Assembly: GCA_019188245.1 (NCBI GenBank)
Contig: JAECZO010000002.1
Coordinates: 248,001 to 312,000 of the forward strand
Length of the DNA: 64,000 bases
Direction of reading: 5' to 3'
Origin: Novymonas esmeraldas
Lineage: Eukaryota; Euglenozoa; Kinetoplastea; Trypanosomatida; Trypanosomatidae
Position numbers and translations under genes: made by a program. The notes below the pieces were generated by a model, which saw nothing but the letters and a program-made list of their open reading frames with translations, ran no database searches and was not told the origin of the DNA. Shown here one piece after another: positions 39,806 through 49,359 of this stretch. Every line of letters begins with the position of its first letter. Positions within the stretch are counted from its first letter, which is position 1.

Positions 39806-41616
39806 GGAAAGAATGCGAGTGACACAGACGATCTCTCGCAACGCAGGTTCTCTGCTCTGTCGTCCCCCTCGCCCCCCTCCATCTGGCACGCATTCCGTGT
39901 CCTATTGCACCCAGGAGACACCGACACAGCGTCGCCTCTCGACCCTCGTGCGACTGTGTCCATAACGGTATCCCCTTTGCTCGTCACTTTGCCCCACCAA
40001 CCTACCTTGCGCTTCCCCCTCCCCTCCTCTCCGTCCTAGACACACACACACACACACGGGGACACCGAAGCACAAACACGTCTCCCTCCGTACGAGAGCC
40101 CCTCGACTGAGGGTCTGTGAGGACATACGTTGCTGAGCAACGAGCACACCATTGTCTCGCCACACGAGTAACGGTGTGCGGCGCGGCAAGGCAAAGAGAA
40201 GAGTGAAAGAAAGCGGACGCTGCACGTCCAGATGATTCCTCTTCGACACATGTGGGGGGGCGTCGGTGTGGGGAGGGTTCGTGGGGGAGACAGAAACAAC
40301 AAAAACAGCAAAAACCTTGACGCCAAGCCGATTCACAACAGCAAAACGACACGAAGAAGAAGAGAGACAGAGGGAAAGCATGCTGATCTACTGAACTGCT
40401 AGAGCAGGACACAGGGCTGGCGCGATAGATGGGCACAAAGAGGAGAGGAAACAAGGAGAGCCCGTTGAGCACGAAGAGTTGTCATCCACTTCGCTTGTCG
40501 TGCAGCGTTCTTTTTTTTTTTTTTTTCAGGCGTCACCACCTCCTCCCTCGTCCATCTCTTTCTCTTTCTCTCTTTCCGCTCTGTCACCACTCCCGTTGGG
40601 AGGTAGGGGAGGAAGAAGGGCGTGTGGAGCTCCACCGGTAGCGTTGTGCAATGACGCGAGGCACTTGGCGGCCGCACGCCGGGCACGGACAACGGGGGAA
40701 GAGAGAGCGAGAGACGCGGACGAGCACCCGAGTGAAGGGAAGAGGCACCTCAGTGGAAAGAGCGCACAAAGCATAGCTGTGCAGCGTGTGTGGGGGGTGC
40801 ACATACGTGATGGAGCACGTACGTGCACGCTGCCTCAATCACGCCTCCGCCCTTGTGGACCTCGCAGTATCGCGTGACGCAACTGCAGCAGCAGACACGC
40901 ACACACACACAGACACATATACACACGTACACCATTGCATACTTTCAAAGACACGCATGCACACGCATGTTCTCACTTGGGCTCTTTTTTTTTCCTTTTT
41001 CGTCCGCTGCAGAGGACAGAAAAAAAAAAAAGAAAGAGCACATATATAAAAGCCTGAAAACAACAAAAGAAAAAACAACAAGAGAGAGTAGCACCACACA
41101 GACAACAAACTACAACCTCGCACGAAGAGAAAATGAGACGGCGAAGCCACGAAGGAAAAAAAAAAAGGCGCACACACAGACAAGGAAGAATACACCAATC
41201 ACACCTCGCTAGAATCCGCCTTGACAACAGAGAGGAGGTGCGAGGCGCGCTTCCGAGGAGGAGGAGAGAGGCTGCCGGGGTCTGTGAGAGAGAGAGAACA
41301 AAAAAAAAAACAGAACAAAAGAGGGGACGATGGCGACGGAGGTACGCGCCGACGTGCACGAGTGCAGCGAAGGGAAGAAGGAGAGGGAGGAAGGGAGGGC
41401 GCAAGAAGACGGAAGCGAACAATGGGAATGTGATTCACACACACACACACACACATATCTGTATTGCAGTGGCAGATGCGCTCTGAGGACGAAGCGTCAG
41501 ATCGGCGAGATTCCCACCCACGTTTCTCCTCCCTCCCTCCCCTCCTCTCTCCCCACTCCCCTGCCATCAAGCTTGTCCACATGAAACCATCACGGGGAGG
41601 TCTCACCCGCCTCACT

Positions 41617-41645
41617 CCTTCCCTTCCCTTCCCTTCCCTTCCCTT
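41617..41645. repeat. (CCCTT)n pentanucleotide array
   Basis: Nearly six CCCTT units on the plus strand, 115-143 nt past the stop codon of the nucleoside transporter. In the transcript it reads (AAGGG)n. Confidence 0.9.
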
Positions 41646-41759
41646 GCTCTCCATCTCGGCACAGCTTCGCGCTCCTCTGTCGGAGGCGTCATGCCCATCG
41701 TGCACGTCTCAGCCACACTCTCCTCCCCCCTCCCTCGCGCGGTAGGGGATACTGGTGCC

Positions 41760-43262
41760 TTAGTGGGTGAGGGTGACGGCGAGGGACAGGTTGGAGCCGA
41801 AGCACAGGCCGAGCATGAGGAAGATGCCAGCCATGATAGCCGCCACAGAGCGCTCGCCGGCGTAGTGCAGCGTGGGCGTGCGCGGGCAGTGGATGCACGA
41901 CATCGTGCCGAAGTAGCCGTTGGTGAGACCGTAGAGTGTGATGAGCACGTACGGCAGCGCCACGCCGGGGATGTAGCCGCGGACGCACACCACGATCAGC
42001 GGGATGATGAGCAGACGACCGAGCGTGCCGATGATGACGAACTTGGGCGACGGGCGCAGAACGCGGAACATGAGCAAGACACGCGCCACGAAGTCGCCCA
42101 CGTTGTAGAGTGTCACGATGATGGTCATGTACCACCCGCTCCGGGCCGGAACCATGAAGAACACGCCGGGGAACACGAGCAGCGTCGCGAAGAAGACGGT
42201 GAAGGCGCAGAAGAGCATCGGATAGATGCGCTTGAAGACAGACCACACGGACGCCCGCAGCATCTGCTCGGTGGACGAGATGTTCTTCGTCTGATCCAGG
42301 TCTACCATGCGGTCCGCGTCACCGGTGGCCTGCAGCACGGCACCGCTCCTCGCCACGTAGTCGTTGCTGTGCACGGCGCGCACCTCATCCGCCTCCTCCG
42401 CCTCGTCCAGGGCACGAACCTTGTCCTCCGCGTCGCCTACGGCGTCCGCAATGGCGCCGGTCGCGGGCTCGTTGCTCTCGAGCGACTGCTCCGTCGCGGC
42501 GCTACCGCGGCGCTGGAGCGCTGCCACACGGAACTCGGCAACGTACTTCTGCGCGAACGGGTTGTACCGCAGCAGCACAAGCTCCACGACAGCCAGCACT
42601 TGGATCCCGATACCGATGCCGAAGTAGATGCGAGAGATGGTGAGCACGTCGTGAAACGTCGAGCCCATCGACACCTGAAGGATGATCTGGACGATCGACA
42701 TGAGCAGCGCCACGACAGTCAGGCCCCACTGCGCGCCGTTCATGAACTTGGTCGGGAAGGGGCCGACGAGCGCATTCGTGCACGAGTCGCACAGCGCCTT
42801 GGAGAAGCCGCCCATCACCGCCACCACCATGATCACCGCAATCGCGCCGTTCTGCGTCGGGATCGTCACGGTCGGCACGATGATGATGATGAGCAGCTCC
42901 GCAAACGGGATGCCGAGCCCGAGGAACAGGCGCACGCTGATCGGGATCGAGCGCATAAACGGGGTGAGCGAGGCGATCTCGGTGATGACCTGCATCGCGT
43001 ACGTGCCGGCGTTGTAGAAGGTGTTCGCGTTGGTCCAGAACAGCGGCGTCTCGGCAACGGCGTCGGGGTCACCGGTGGCGTAGATGTAGTACTTGGTGAC
43101 GAACTCTGGCGCAGACGTGACGGCGCTTGCCACCATCATGATGGACATGCCAAGAAGCACGAACGTGACGTACGTGTTGAACTCCGCAAAGCTGTGGAAC
43201 CCCACGCAGTACCACGGAAGGGGACGGCGGTTCTCCGCCGCCTCAGGAGACTCGCGCGCCAT
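41760..43262 (-). CDS. NT2: Equilibrative nucleoside transporter, NT2-like (probable inosine/guanosine transporter)
   Basis: This 500-residue protein is an ENT-family (SLC29-type) permease with 11 predicted membrane helices: six before and five after a hydrophilic loop (about 235-325, rich in Ala, Asp and Glu). Hallmarks are PWYCVGFHSFAEFNTYVTFV at the N terminus, the WTNANTFYN segment, GIPFAELLIIIIVPTVT, and helix 8 with YNVGDFVARVLLMF, which carries the conserved D...R pair needed for transport. Leishmania NT2, about 500 residues, moves inosine and guanosine; trypanosomatids cannot make purines and depend on such salvage. From memory, L. major NT2 and phosphomannomutase are near neighbours on one chromosome, as here, which favours NT2 over NT1, NT3 or NT4. 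The ATG at 43262..43260 is the first in frame. Confidence 0.85.
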   Translation of the reverse strand: MARESPEAAENRRPLPWYCVGFHSFAEFNTYVTFVLLGMSIMMVASAVTSAPEFVTKYYIYATGDPDAVAETPLFWTNANTFYNAGTYAMQVITEIASLTPFMRSIPISVRLFLGLGIPFAELLIIIIVPTVTIPTQNGAIAVIMVVAVMGGFSKALCDSCTNALVGPFPTKFMNGAQWGLTVVALLMSIVQIILQVSMGSTFHDVLTISRIYFGIGIGIQVLAVVELVLLRYNPFAQKYVAEFRVAALQRRGSAATEQSLESNEPATGAIADAVGDAEDKVRALDEAEEADEVRAVHSNDYVARSGAVLQATGDADRMVDLDQTKNISSTEQMLRASVWSVFKRIYPMLFCAFTVFFATLLVFPGVFFMVPARSGWYMTIIVTLYNVGDFVARVLLMFRVLRPSPKFVIIGTLGRLLIIPLIVVCVRGYIPGVALPYVLITLYGLTNGYFGTMSCIHCPRTPTLHYAGERSVAAIMAGIFLMLGLCFGSNLSLAVTLTH

Positions 43263-44390
43263 CTTGCACTACGTCAAGTCGCTCTGCACCAAAGGACAGG
43301 GCAGCAAGAAGCTTGACACAGCGCCTGTGTGGGTGTGTGTATGGATGTATGTGTGCGCAGCTATTCGTGTATTGCTTCACGCGGCTCTCTGTTGTTGTGG
43401 TTGCTGTTTTTTAACCTCCGCTGTGACGTCTCACTGCTACACTTTTTTTTTTCTTTTAAACTGGTTAAAACAAGTGCTACCGCAGAAGAACTGATGCTCT
43501 TGTGTTGTCCAGCTTCGCGCTTTCCTAGTTGTCGTTTATCGTCTCGTTCACAGATGGCTTTGTCACGGAATACGTGAAAATGTGTGTGTGTATGTAGTGT
43601 GCGTGGGGCGGCGTAGTTCAGCTGGCTTCTTTTTTTTTTTTTTTTAGAGAAAGCTCTCGTGGAACGTGAACTTCAGCTTCATGTGGTTGCCAGCGCACAG
43701 AGTGTTCAATCGCGGTGACGGAAAACACCAAGGCGGGGTGAGAAAGAGGTGGTGAGGAGCATAGACGCCTGAGTGGGGGGGTGCAACACACGGGGGGTAG
43801 AGAGCGAACGAGCTGCGCGAGACGCGGCGTGACGCCGTCGCCCCCCCAAGCCTTCACGGCTCACGTAGCAGTTGCCATGGAGTGGATTTCTTCTGCCTCG
43901 GTACTTGCTGGACGTGTGCGAGTTGCAAAAGGCAGAACAGTGCCGCGCGCGCACTGCACCAGGCAGTCATAGCGACAGCCACACAGACACACACACATGC
44001 GCAGATATCACGAGGTGGCTGCACGGCTAAAGGCGGGAACCAACACATGCCGACGAAAAAAAGAGAGAAACAAAAAAAAAAAAGAAGAAACAAAGAGAAG
44101 GGGGGAGAGAATCTATATGCCTACAAACCCGAGTGGACCAAGTAGCATCTATGCGTGTGCGTGCTCTTTTCTATGAGTGCAGAGAGGTGCTTGAGAAATG
44201 AAAAGGAAAAGAAACAAAAAAAAACACGGCGAACAAAAAAAAAAGGAACAGTGAAACAGCCCTCTTTCTCTCTCCTTCCCCGCTCATCGCCTCGGGTGGC
44301 ATCAGGAAACCAGTGAGGTGCGGCCGGCCCTCAAAATAGACCACCAGAAGGCGACGAGGAAGAGAGAGGACACCTGTGGTTTTAACGTTC
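43263..44390. other. Intergenic region NT2-MSH6
   Basis: No gene seen. It holds plus-strand T-runs (about 43443-43450 and 43629-43645), A-runs (about 44055-44090, 44216-44245) and a short A-box-like stretch next to the second T-run that lacks the rest of a tRNA. There is no ATG on the minus strand in the 200 nt before NT2, so no uORF is evident. Confidence 0.6.
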
Positions 44391-47300
44391 CTAGAGACAC
44401 AGGAACGTGTCGATCGCACGCACGTCTTCGTGAAACGCGGTCTCGCGCGAGAGCGCCTCTGACCGCGACTTGGCGAGCTGCACCAGTGTGTGCGGAATCC
44501 CGGCCATCAGCGCCACCTCCACGCCGTAGCTGCGCGCGCAGATGCCGCGCACGAGGCGGTAGAGAAAGACTACACTCGACACACATGGACCCGTGGCGCA
44601 GCTGCCGTTCCCGCCATCCGCGTCGCCGGCGGCCAAAGGCGCAGTCGGCTCGGCCTTCAGAACAAAGTCCATGTACCCGAGCTGCACAGCGCGCGCGTGC
44701 CTGTCGGCTGCAAGGGCTGCAGTCTCCGTGCGTGCCTGCTCCATGGCCAAGGCGTGGTAGTGCGTCGAAAAGATCGTGAGGGGTGCTGCCGGCTTCGTCG
44801 CCGTCAAAGTGGCCAGCGTCGCGTGTGCGATCGCCATGCCGTCGTGCGTCGATGTCCCGCGGCCAAGCTCGTCAACGAGGCACAGGCTGCGCGCGCCGGC
44901 GCTGTGCAGGATGTCGGCTGTCTCGCTCAGCTCCACGTAGAGCGTACTTTGCCCCTTCTGCGACGCATCGCGAGCGCCGATGCGGGTGAAGATGCGGTCC
45001 ACAGGGGAGAGCTCCATCTTAGTGGCCAGCACCGGCCCGCCAAGCTGCGCCATCAGTACGTTGATCGCGACAGTACGCATCAGTGTGCTCTTACCCGCCA
45101 TGTTCGGACCGGTAAGGAGCAACACTCGCCCCTCGGTGTCGTCCAGCGTCACACTGTTCGCCACCGGCCCCCTGGCCGCCAGAAGAGGATGCACCATGTC
45201 GCACCCACGCACCTCAGCAGCGGCGCCACTGTCGCCTTCGCGCCCCACACAAAGCTGCGGGTAGCACACTGTCGGAAACACCTTGTGCAGCTGGGCCAGG
45301 CTCAGCAAGCAGTCCGTGTACGACAGGGCATGACTGGCCGAGAAGAGGCGCGGAAACTCGTCGCAGATGCGGCTCGCCACGCTGCACAAGACCGTAAGCA
45401 GGGCCCCCGCTCTCATCGCCGTAGCCTCCTTGTGTGCCTCCACGAGGGACTCGAGTGATGCTACAACGTACTTGACACTCTTCGAGTTGCGTGCGCGCTC
45501 GACCATCCCAGGCGGCGTCATCTTCGGCGCGTCCGCCACAGCGACCTCGACGAGGAAGAGGTCCTTGCCGAGATCGGAGAAGTGGAGCTGCGACCCGCGA
45601 AAGACGTTGTGTTGAAGCTGCCGCCGTGCATCGTGCAGCTGCTCCTCGACCCGCTTGAGCCTCGCCGTGGCCTCGTCGAACACATGCGACGTCCCTGGTG
45701 CCGGTACAAGCAGCCCACTCTCCTCCGCCGCCTTGCGGTCGAACAGGCCCTCAATCCGCGTGGTGCTGGACTCAGCAGCGGCCACCTCCCCGAGCAGCTC
45801 CACCAGCAGGGCTGGAACCTGTCTCCCCTCCTCGGACGCCACCGCGCAGCACCGCGCCATAAACTGCTTGCCCCATCCTACCATGGCGCTCAGCGCCTGC
45901 ACAGAGGACAAAATTAGGCCGAGGTTCTTCTTGTACTGCACCATCGGATCAACGTACGCAATGTTCTGCGACCCGTTTTGCTTCATGTCGGACAGCCGCG
46001 AAAGAAACCGCTCCAAGTCGACGGACACCACCGCGGAGACGAGGCACGACGTCTCCTCAGAGCGCGACCGCTTCACCCCCACCTGCTCACTCTCCTCGGT
46101 CCCTCTCAGTGAATGCAGCAGGTTGCACTGCGCCAAAAACCGAACAGCGTCCTGGCGTGCCGCGATGACACGTGCACTCGCCGAGGGCCGCAGCAGCCAC
46201 GACCGAAAGAGGCGTCGGCCGCCGTTGGTGCTGCATCGGTTCAGACACTCATTCAACGAGTGTTTTTCAGTGCCGTCGTGCAGATTGGTCAGCACCTCCA
46301 GATTGCTCACGGTTGTGGCGTCCAACACGAGGCCCTTGTCAAACCGTCGCTCCAGTTGCACCAGGGACACCTGTCTCCCGCACACCGCATCTGATGTCGC
46401 CTCTGCCGTGGTCGCCGCGGAGGCGGGCCCGCCCACACCGGACAGGTGAGCTGTGTACAGCGTTGCGGCCGCGAAAAGGGCAACATCGCCTTCCAGACAG
46501 AGAGTTTTGAAGTAGCTCGCCATGACCTGCTCTGCTGGTGACGCACTAGGTGACAGCTGAGGAGGGAGCGCTCGACGAATCGCCTCCACAGCAAACCCCT
46601 CGCTTTCCGACCACTTCGCAATCGCAGTGCACGTTCGCTCAAAAAACGGCTGCAGCTCGGGGTCGGCGTCGGCCCAGCCATCACCGGGCAAAATGACTTC
46701 TTTTGGGCTAAGCTGCTGCAGCAAGGCGCTGAGAGCGCGCAATGCAGTGTCATCCAGAGAGCTGGGGGCCATCTGCTCCACCTTGACGCTGACGGCTGCA
46801 CGAGGGACACAGGTGCACCTGTGCGCAACACGACGCGACAGGTCCACCGCAAACGCGTCAATCCCGAGTTGCCCTCCTCCATGGCGTATCGGCGCGAGCG
46901 ATAGAACAAAAACCTCGCGGTGGTCAGAGAGCATCGAAGGGTCTTTCAGCGTGCCAGGAGTTAATACCTCGACGAGCTCACGCGGCACAATCTTCATCTT
47001 TGCTGCCTGCGCCTCACTCTCGCTTTCCTTCATCTGCTCCACACGGCCCACCTTGTAGCCACGGAACACAAACAGTCTTGCCCACTCGTTGTAGCTTTGC
47101 TCAGGGACACCCGCCAGCCGCATCTTTCCACGGTTTGTCGTGTCAAACACCATCTTCAAGCCGAACTCACGGTTGGCAATAACGGCGTCGTAGTCGTACA
47201 ACTCGTAGAACTTGCCCTTCTTGAAGAACAGCATTACGTTGTAGTGCTGTGCCTTGATGTCCCAATACTGCCTTTCCATGTTTGCCATCGCGTCCAGGTA

Positions 47301-47411
47301 CTTCCGCGGGATGGAAATCGTGGACGGCGGCGTTGTGGGCTCAACGCCTGCCAAGAAAGGGTACGTGAACGTGACCGAGTTCACATCTTCCTGACTATTC
47401 GCTAACGCCAT
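44391..47411 (-). CDS. MSH6: MutS homologue, MSH6-type (MSH8 in trypanosome naming)
   Basis: This 1006-residue MutS protein acts in nuclear mismatch repair, probably as the MSH2 partner in MutS-alpha. The mismatch-binding domain starts early, with the F-x-E motif at F68-Y69-E70 (KKGKFYELYDYDA), followed by GYKVGRVEQ, typical of MSH6. The connector and lever domains (about 160-700) contain insertions rich in Ala, Ser and Glu. The ATPase carries Walker A GPNMAGKST (768-776), Walker B LVDELGRGTSTHDG (about 842-856) and the THYH switch. Only about 50 residues precede the MutS core, so the long N-terminal arm with a PCNA-binding motif found in yeast and human MSH6 is absent. The start is clear: a T23 tract and GAG acceptor lie 11-14 nt before the ATG at 47411..47409. 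Confidence 0.9.
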   Translation of the reverse strand: MALANSQEDVNSVTFTYPFLAGVEPTTPPSTISIPRKYLDAMANMERQYWDIKAQHYNVMLFFKKGKFYELYDYDAVIANREFGLKMVFDTTNRGKMRLAGVPEQSYNEWARLFVFRGYKVGRVEQMKESESEAQAAKMKIVPRELVEVLTPGTLKDPSMLSDHREVFVLSLAPIRHGGGQLGIDAFAVDLSRRVAHRCTCVPRAAVSVKVEQMAPSSLDDTALRALSALLQQLSPKEVILPGDGWADADPELQPFFERTCTAIAKWSESEGFAVEAIRRALPPQLSPSASPAEQVMASYFKTLCLEGDVALFAAATLYTAHLSGVGGPASAATTAEATSDAVCGRQVSLVQLERRFDKGLVLDATTVSNLEVLTNLHDGTEKHSLNECLNRCSTNGGRRLFRSWLLRPSASARVIAARQDAVRFLAQCNLLHSLRGTEESEQVGVKRSRSEETSCLVSAVVSVDLERFLSRLSDMKQNGSQNIAYVDPMVQYKKNLGLILSSVQALSAMVGWGKQFMARCCAVASEEGRQVPALLVELLGEVAAAESSTTRIEGLFDRKAAEESGLLVPAPGTSHVFDEATARLKRVEEQLHDARRQLQHNVFRGSQLHFSDLGKDLFLVEVAVADAPKMTPPGMVERARNSKSVKYVVASLESLVEAHKEATAMRAGALLTVLCSVASRICDEFPRLFSASHALSYTDCLLSLAQLHKVFPTVCYPQLCVGREGDSGAAAEVRGCDMVHPLLAARGPVANSVTLDDTEGRVLLLTGPNMAGKSTLMRTVAINVLMAQLGGPVLATKMELSPVDRIFTRIGARDASQKGQSTLYVELSETADILHSAGARSLCLVDELGRGTSTHDGMAIAHATLATLTATKPAAPLTIFSTHYHALAMEQARTETAALAADRHARAVQLGYMDFVLKAEPTAPLAAGDADGGNGSCATGPCVSSVVFLYRLVRGICARSYGVEVALMAGIPHTLVQLAKSRSEALSRETAFHEDVRAIDTFLCL

Positions 47412-49359
47412 AGTAAAGGGTTCTCAAAAAAAAAAAAAAAAAAAAAAAGGAGAGGGAGGAAGTGTGAATAAAGAGCTTTCTGTGTGGGTCTCTGCTACAG
47501 ACCTAGTGCGAACGAGTGTGAGATTCGCAATGCAAAGAAAAGAAGAGAAGCAGGTCGCTCAAATAGCGGCTTTTGAGGGGAGCGGGACACAGGCCCGAAA
47601 AAAAAAAAAAAAGAGGGAAAGCAAGAGTCGTGAAGTGGGAAACGTTCACATCATCTTCTTTCTCCACCTTTTTTTTTTTCTAGAAAAAAGGGGATCGGTG
47701 TGCTGAAGGTCAGAGACTACTCTGTCAGAGGAGCAGTGCACTGAGACAGCAGACGCAATCGTCTTGTAAGAAGGTCGCGCACCAATGATAGCACTTACAC
47801 TTCCCCTTACCCTTCCTTCCCCGGCGCCCTTCGCCCTCCTCCGCTGCGCCTTCCTTCAACAGGTGGAGGATCCATGGGAGTGCAGTGGGGTGCGGCGCTC
47901 ACGTGCACACGGAGGTGCGGTCTTGTGGTTGTGCATTCTGCTGCATCGACCGCAGCAGCTTGGGCAGGTACGCACAAGCTCGCAGCGGCAAAGCCACGCC
48001 GGTATCCGCACATGCGTGGATGAGCAAGGGCTGCGTTCTTCTTTTTTTTGTTTTTTCTTTTTTTGTTTTTTGGGGGGACGTTGTTGGTTCTCTGACTGTG
48101 CCGCTGCACACCAATAAACTGCAAAAAAAAAAAGTCAAGCAGCGTGGGATTCAAATAAATAAATAAGAAACGGAAAAAGAGAATCGTGCTCGGCTGCACG
48201 GAAACGGAAAGGGAGAAAACAGAAGATCAAATGCAGCAGTCATCTGTCGCCTCAAATAACAACAACAACAAAAAAAAAAAACAGACTTTCGTTGCAACAC
48301 TCGGTGCCGTGGGTTCGTTCCAAGTTTTTCTTTTTTTTTTTTTTGCATAGGGTGCAATAGCCGTGCCCACACTTCTCTCGCAGTCGAGGAAGCTGCGCAT
48401 TTGCAGCTCTACACGGATTCGTCGTACCATCAAAAAAAGTGAGGGCAACAGCAAACAACGGCAGAACAGAAAAAAAAAGAAACAAAAAAACGGCGGCTCC
48501 AAGACGTCCAACGCTACACAAGCAGTTTGAGAGACAACGCGCCGATTGTGGAGAGCGAGGAGCGACGAGGCAGATCTTCTCAGTTCTCCTTGTTGCCGGG
48601 GACAACACGACCACCTGGCATGCCATGGCGAATGGATGTCCATGGCGCAAGACGTCATGGAGTACACACACATGTGCGCGAAAACGTTGAGCGGCTCTCG
48701 CGTGATTGCAACCTTTCGTGTGTGTGTGTGTGAGCGAACAGAGAAAAGTGCCACTATAGTTGGCCACCATGGAGTCGTGTTCTTGACTTTCGATTCACAG
48801 TACCGGCAACGTACGGCCTTATGGAATGTGCAGAGACGGGGTGTGACAGTTGCAGGCCAGTCTACGTCGCTGTGGAGCATCACACAGTGGTCGGTACCAC
48901 ACACAGTAGCGCGCTAGGTACTCCACAGAAAAAAAAAAAAAGACCACACCAACAACAACAACCACAAGAAAAAAACGAGAATCTCTTCAACGGAGCAGAA
49001 CCGCACACTGCCCGCTGTCTGAAAAGAAAAAAAAGAGACACACACACACACACACACACAAGGCAAAAGAGAGGGAAAACACGTGGTTCCTTTCGCTAAA
49101 CGGCGATGTCGCCACCAAGAAACTGCCGCCGACGTACAACAACAACAACAACAAAAAAAAAAAAAGCACCAGGCTTTCGATTCAAGTCATCAAAGAAACA
49201 ACCTCGAATCCCTTCAAAGATGCGCCAGGCGAAGAGCGGGGCTAGAGAGCTTTCCGACTCGTGCCGACATGCACACCCAACCGGTGCTTGTCGTTTTGGC
49301 TCTTTTTCGCGATGCAGAAATCACACCACAGAGTCTATGACTCACACCGTCCGCGACAT
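47412..49359. other. 1.9-kb gene-free region MSH6-TLDc protein
   Basis: No convincing gene. It is more AT-rich than most spacers here, with A-runs at about 47598-47612, 48121-48132, 48269-48281, 48928-48940 and 49152-49164, plus-strand T-runs near 47669-47679 and 48331-48344, (CA)n near 49038-49060, and CAA/ACA repeats. A minus-strand frame of 225 codons around 48227-48904 passes through homopolymers and has no family resemblance. Confidence 0.6.
47423..47448 (-). promoter_or_regulatory. Predicted trans-splice acceptor, MSH6
   Basis: A minus-strand T23 tract (47448-47426) is followed directly by GAG, AG at 47424-47423, leaving a 5' UTR of 11 nt. Confidence 0.65.

Larger units (their letters stand above)
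36838..41759. other. 4.9-kb gene-free region downstream of the nucleoside transporter
   Basis: The largest span without a recognisable gene. All open frames on both strands are repetitive (Lys/Glu/Arg-rich on the plus strand; Phe/Ser/Leu-rich on the minus strand) and begin and end in homopolymers. It has many A- and T-runs, CACCACACA repeats (about 38061-38115), long purine-rich plus-strand stretches (about 38890-39065 and 39410-39805), and a (CCCTT)n array near 41617-41645. Because the array is read leftward, this is the 3' UTR of the nucleoside transporter plus the 5' flank of the 4-span gene. A lost gene, unrecognised RNA genes or degenerate retroposons cannot be excluded by eye. Confidence 0.6.

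Noticed and set aside
39302-39889. 195-codon minus-strand frame
   Set aside because: Phe/Ser/Leu-rich peptide is a direct translation of a pyrimidine-rich low-complexity stretch.
43645-43690. Minus-strand mini-frame ending KLKFTFHESFL and then TAA plus an A-run, like a gene end with poly(A)
   Set aside because: The frame upstream is Pro/Ser/His-rich without a credible start and has a stop at about 43856; no family match. The A-run is a common homopolymer here.
48227-48904. 225-codon minus-strand frame between MSH6 and the TLDc gene
   Set aside because: It runs through several homopolymers (poly-K, poly-F) and has no ordered domain or good splice signal.
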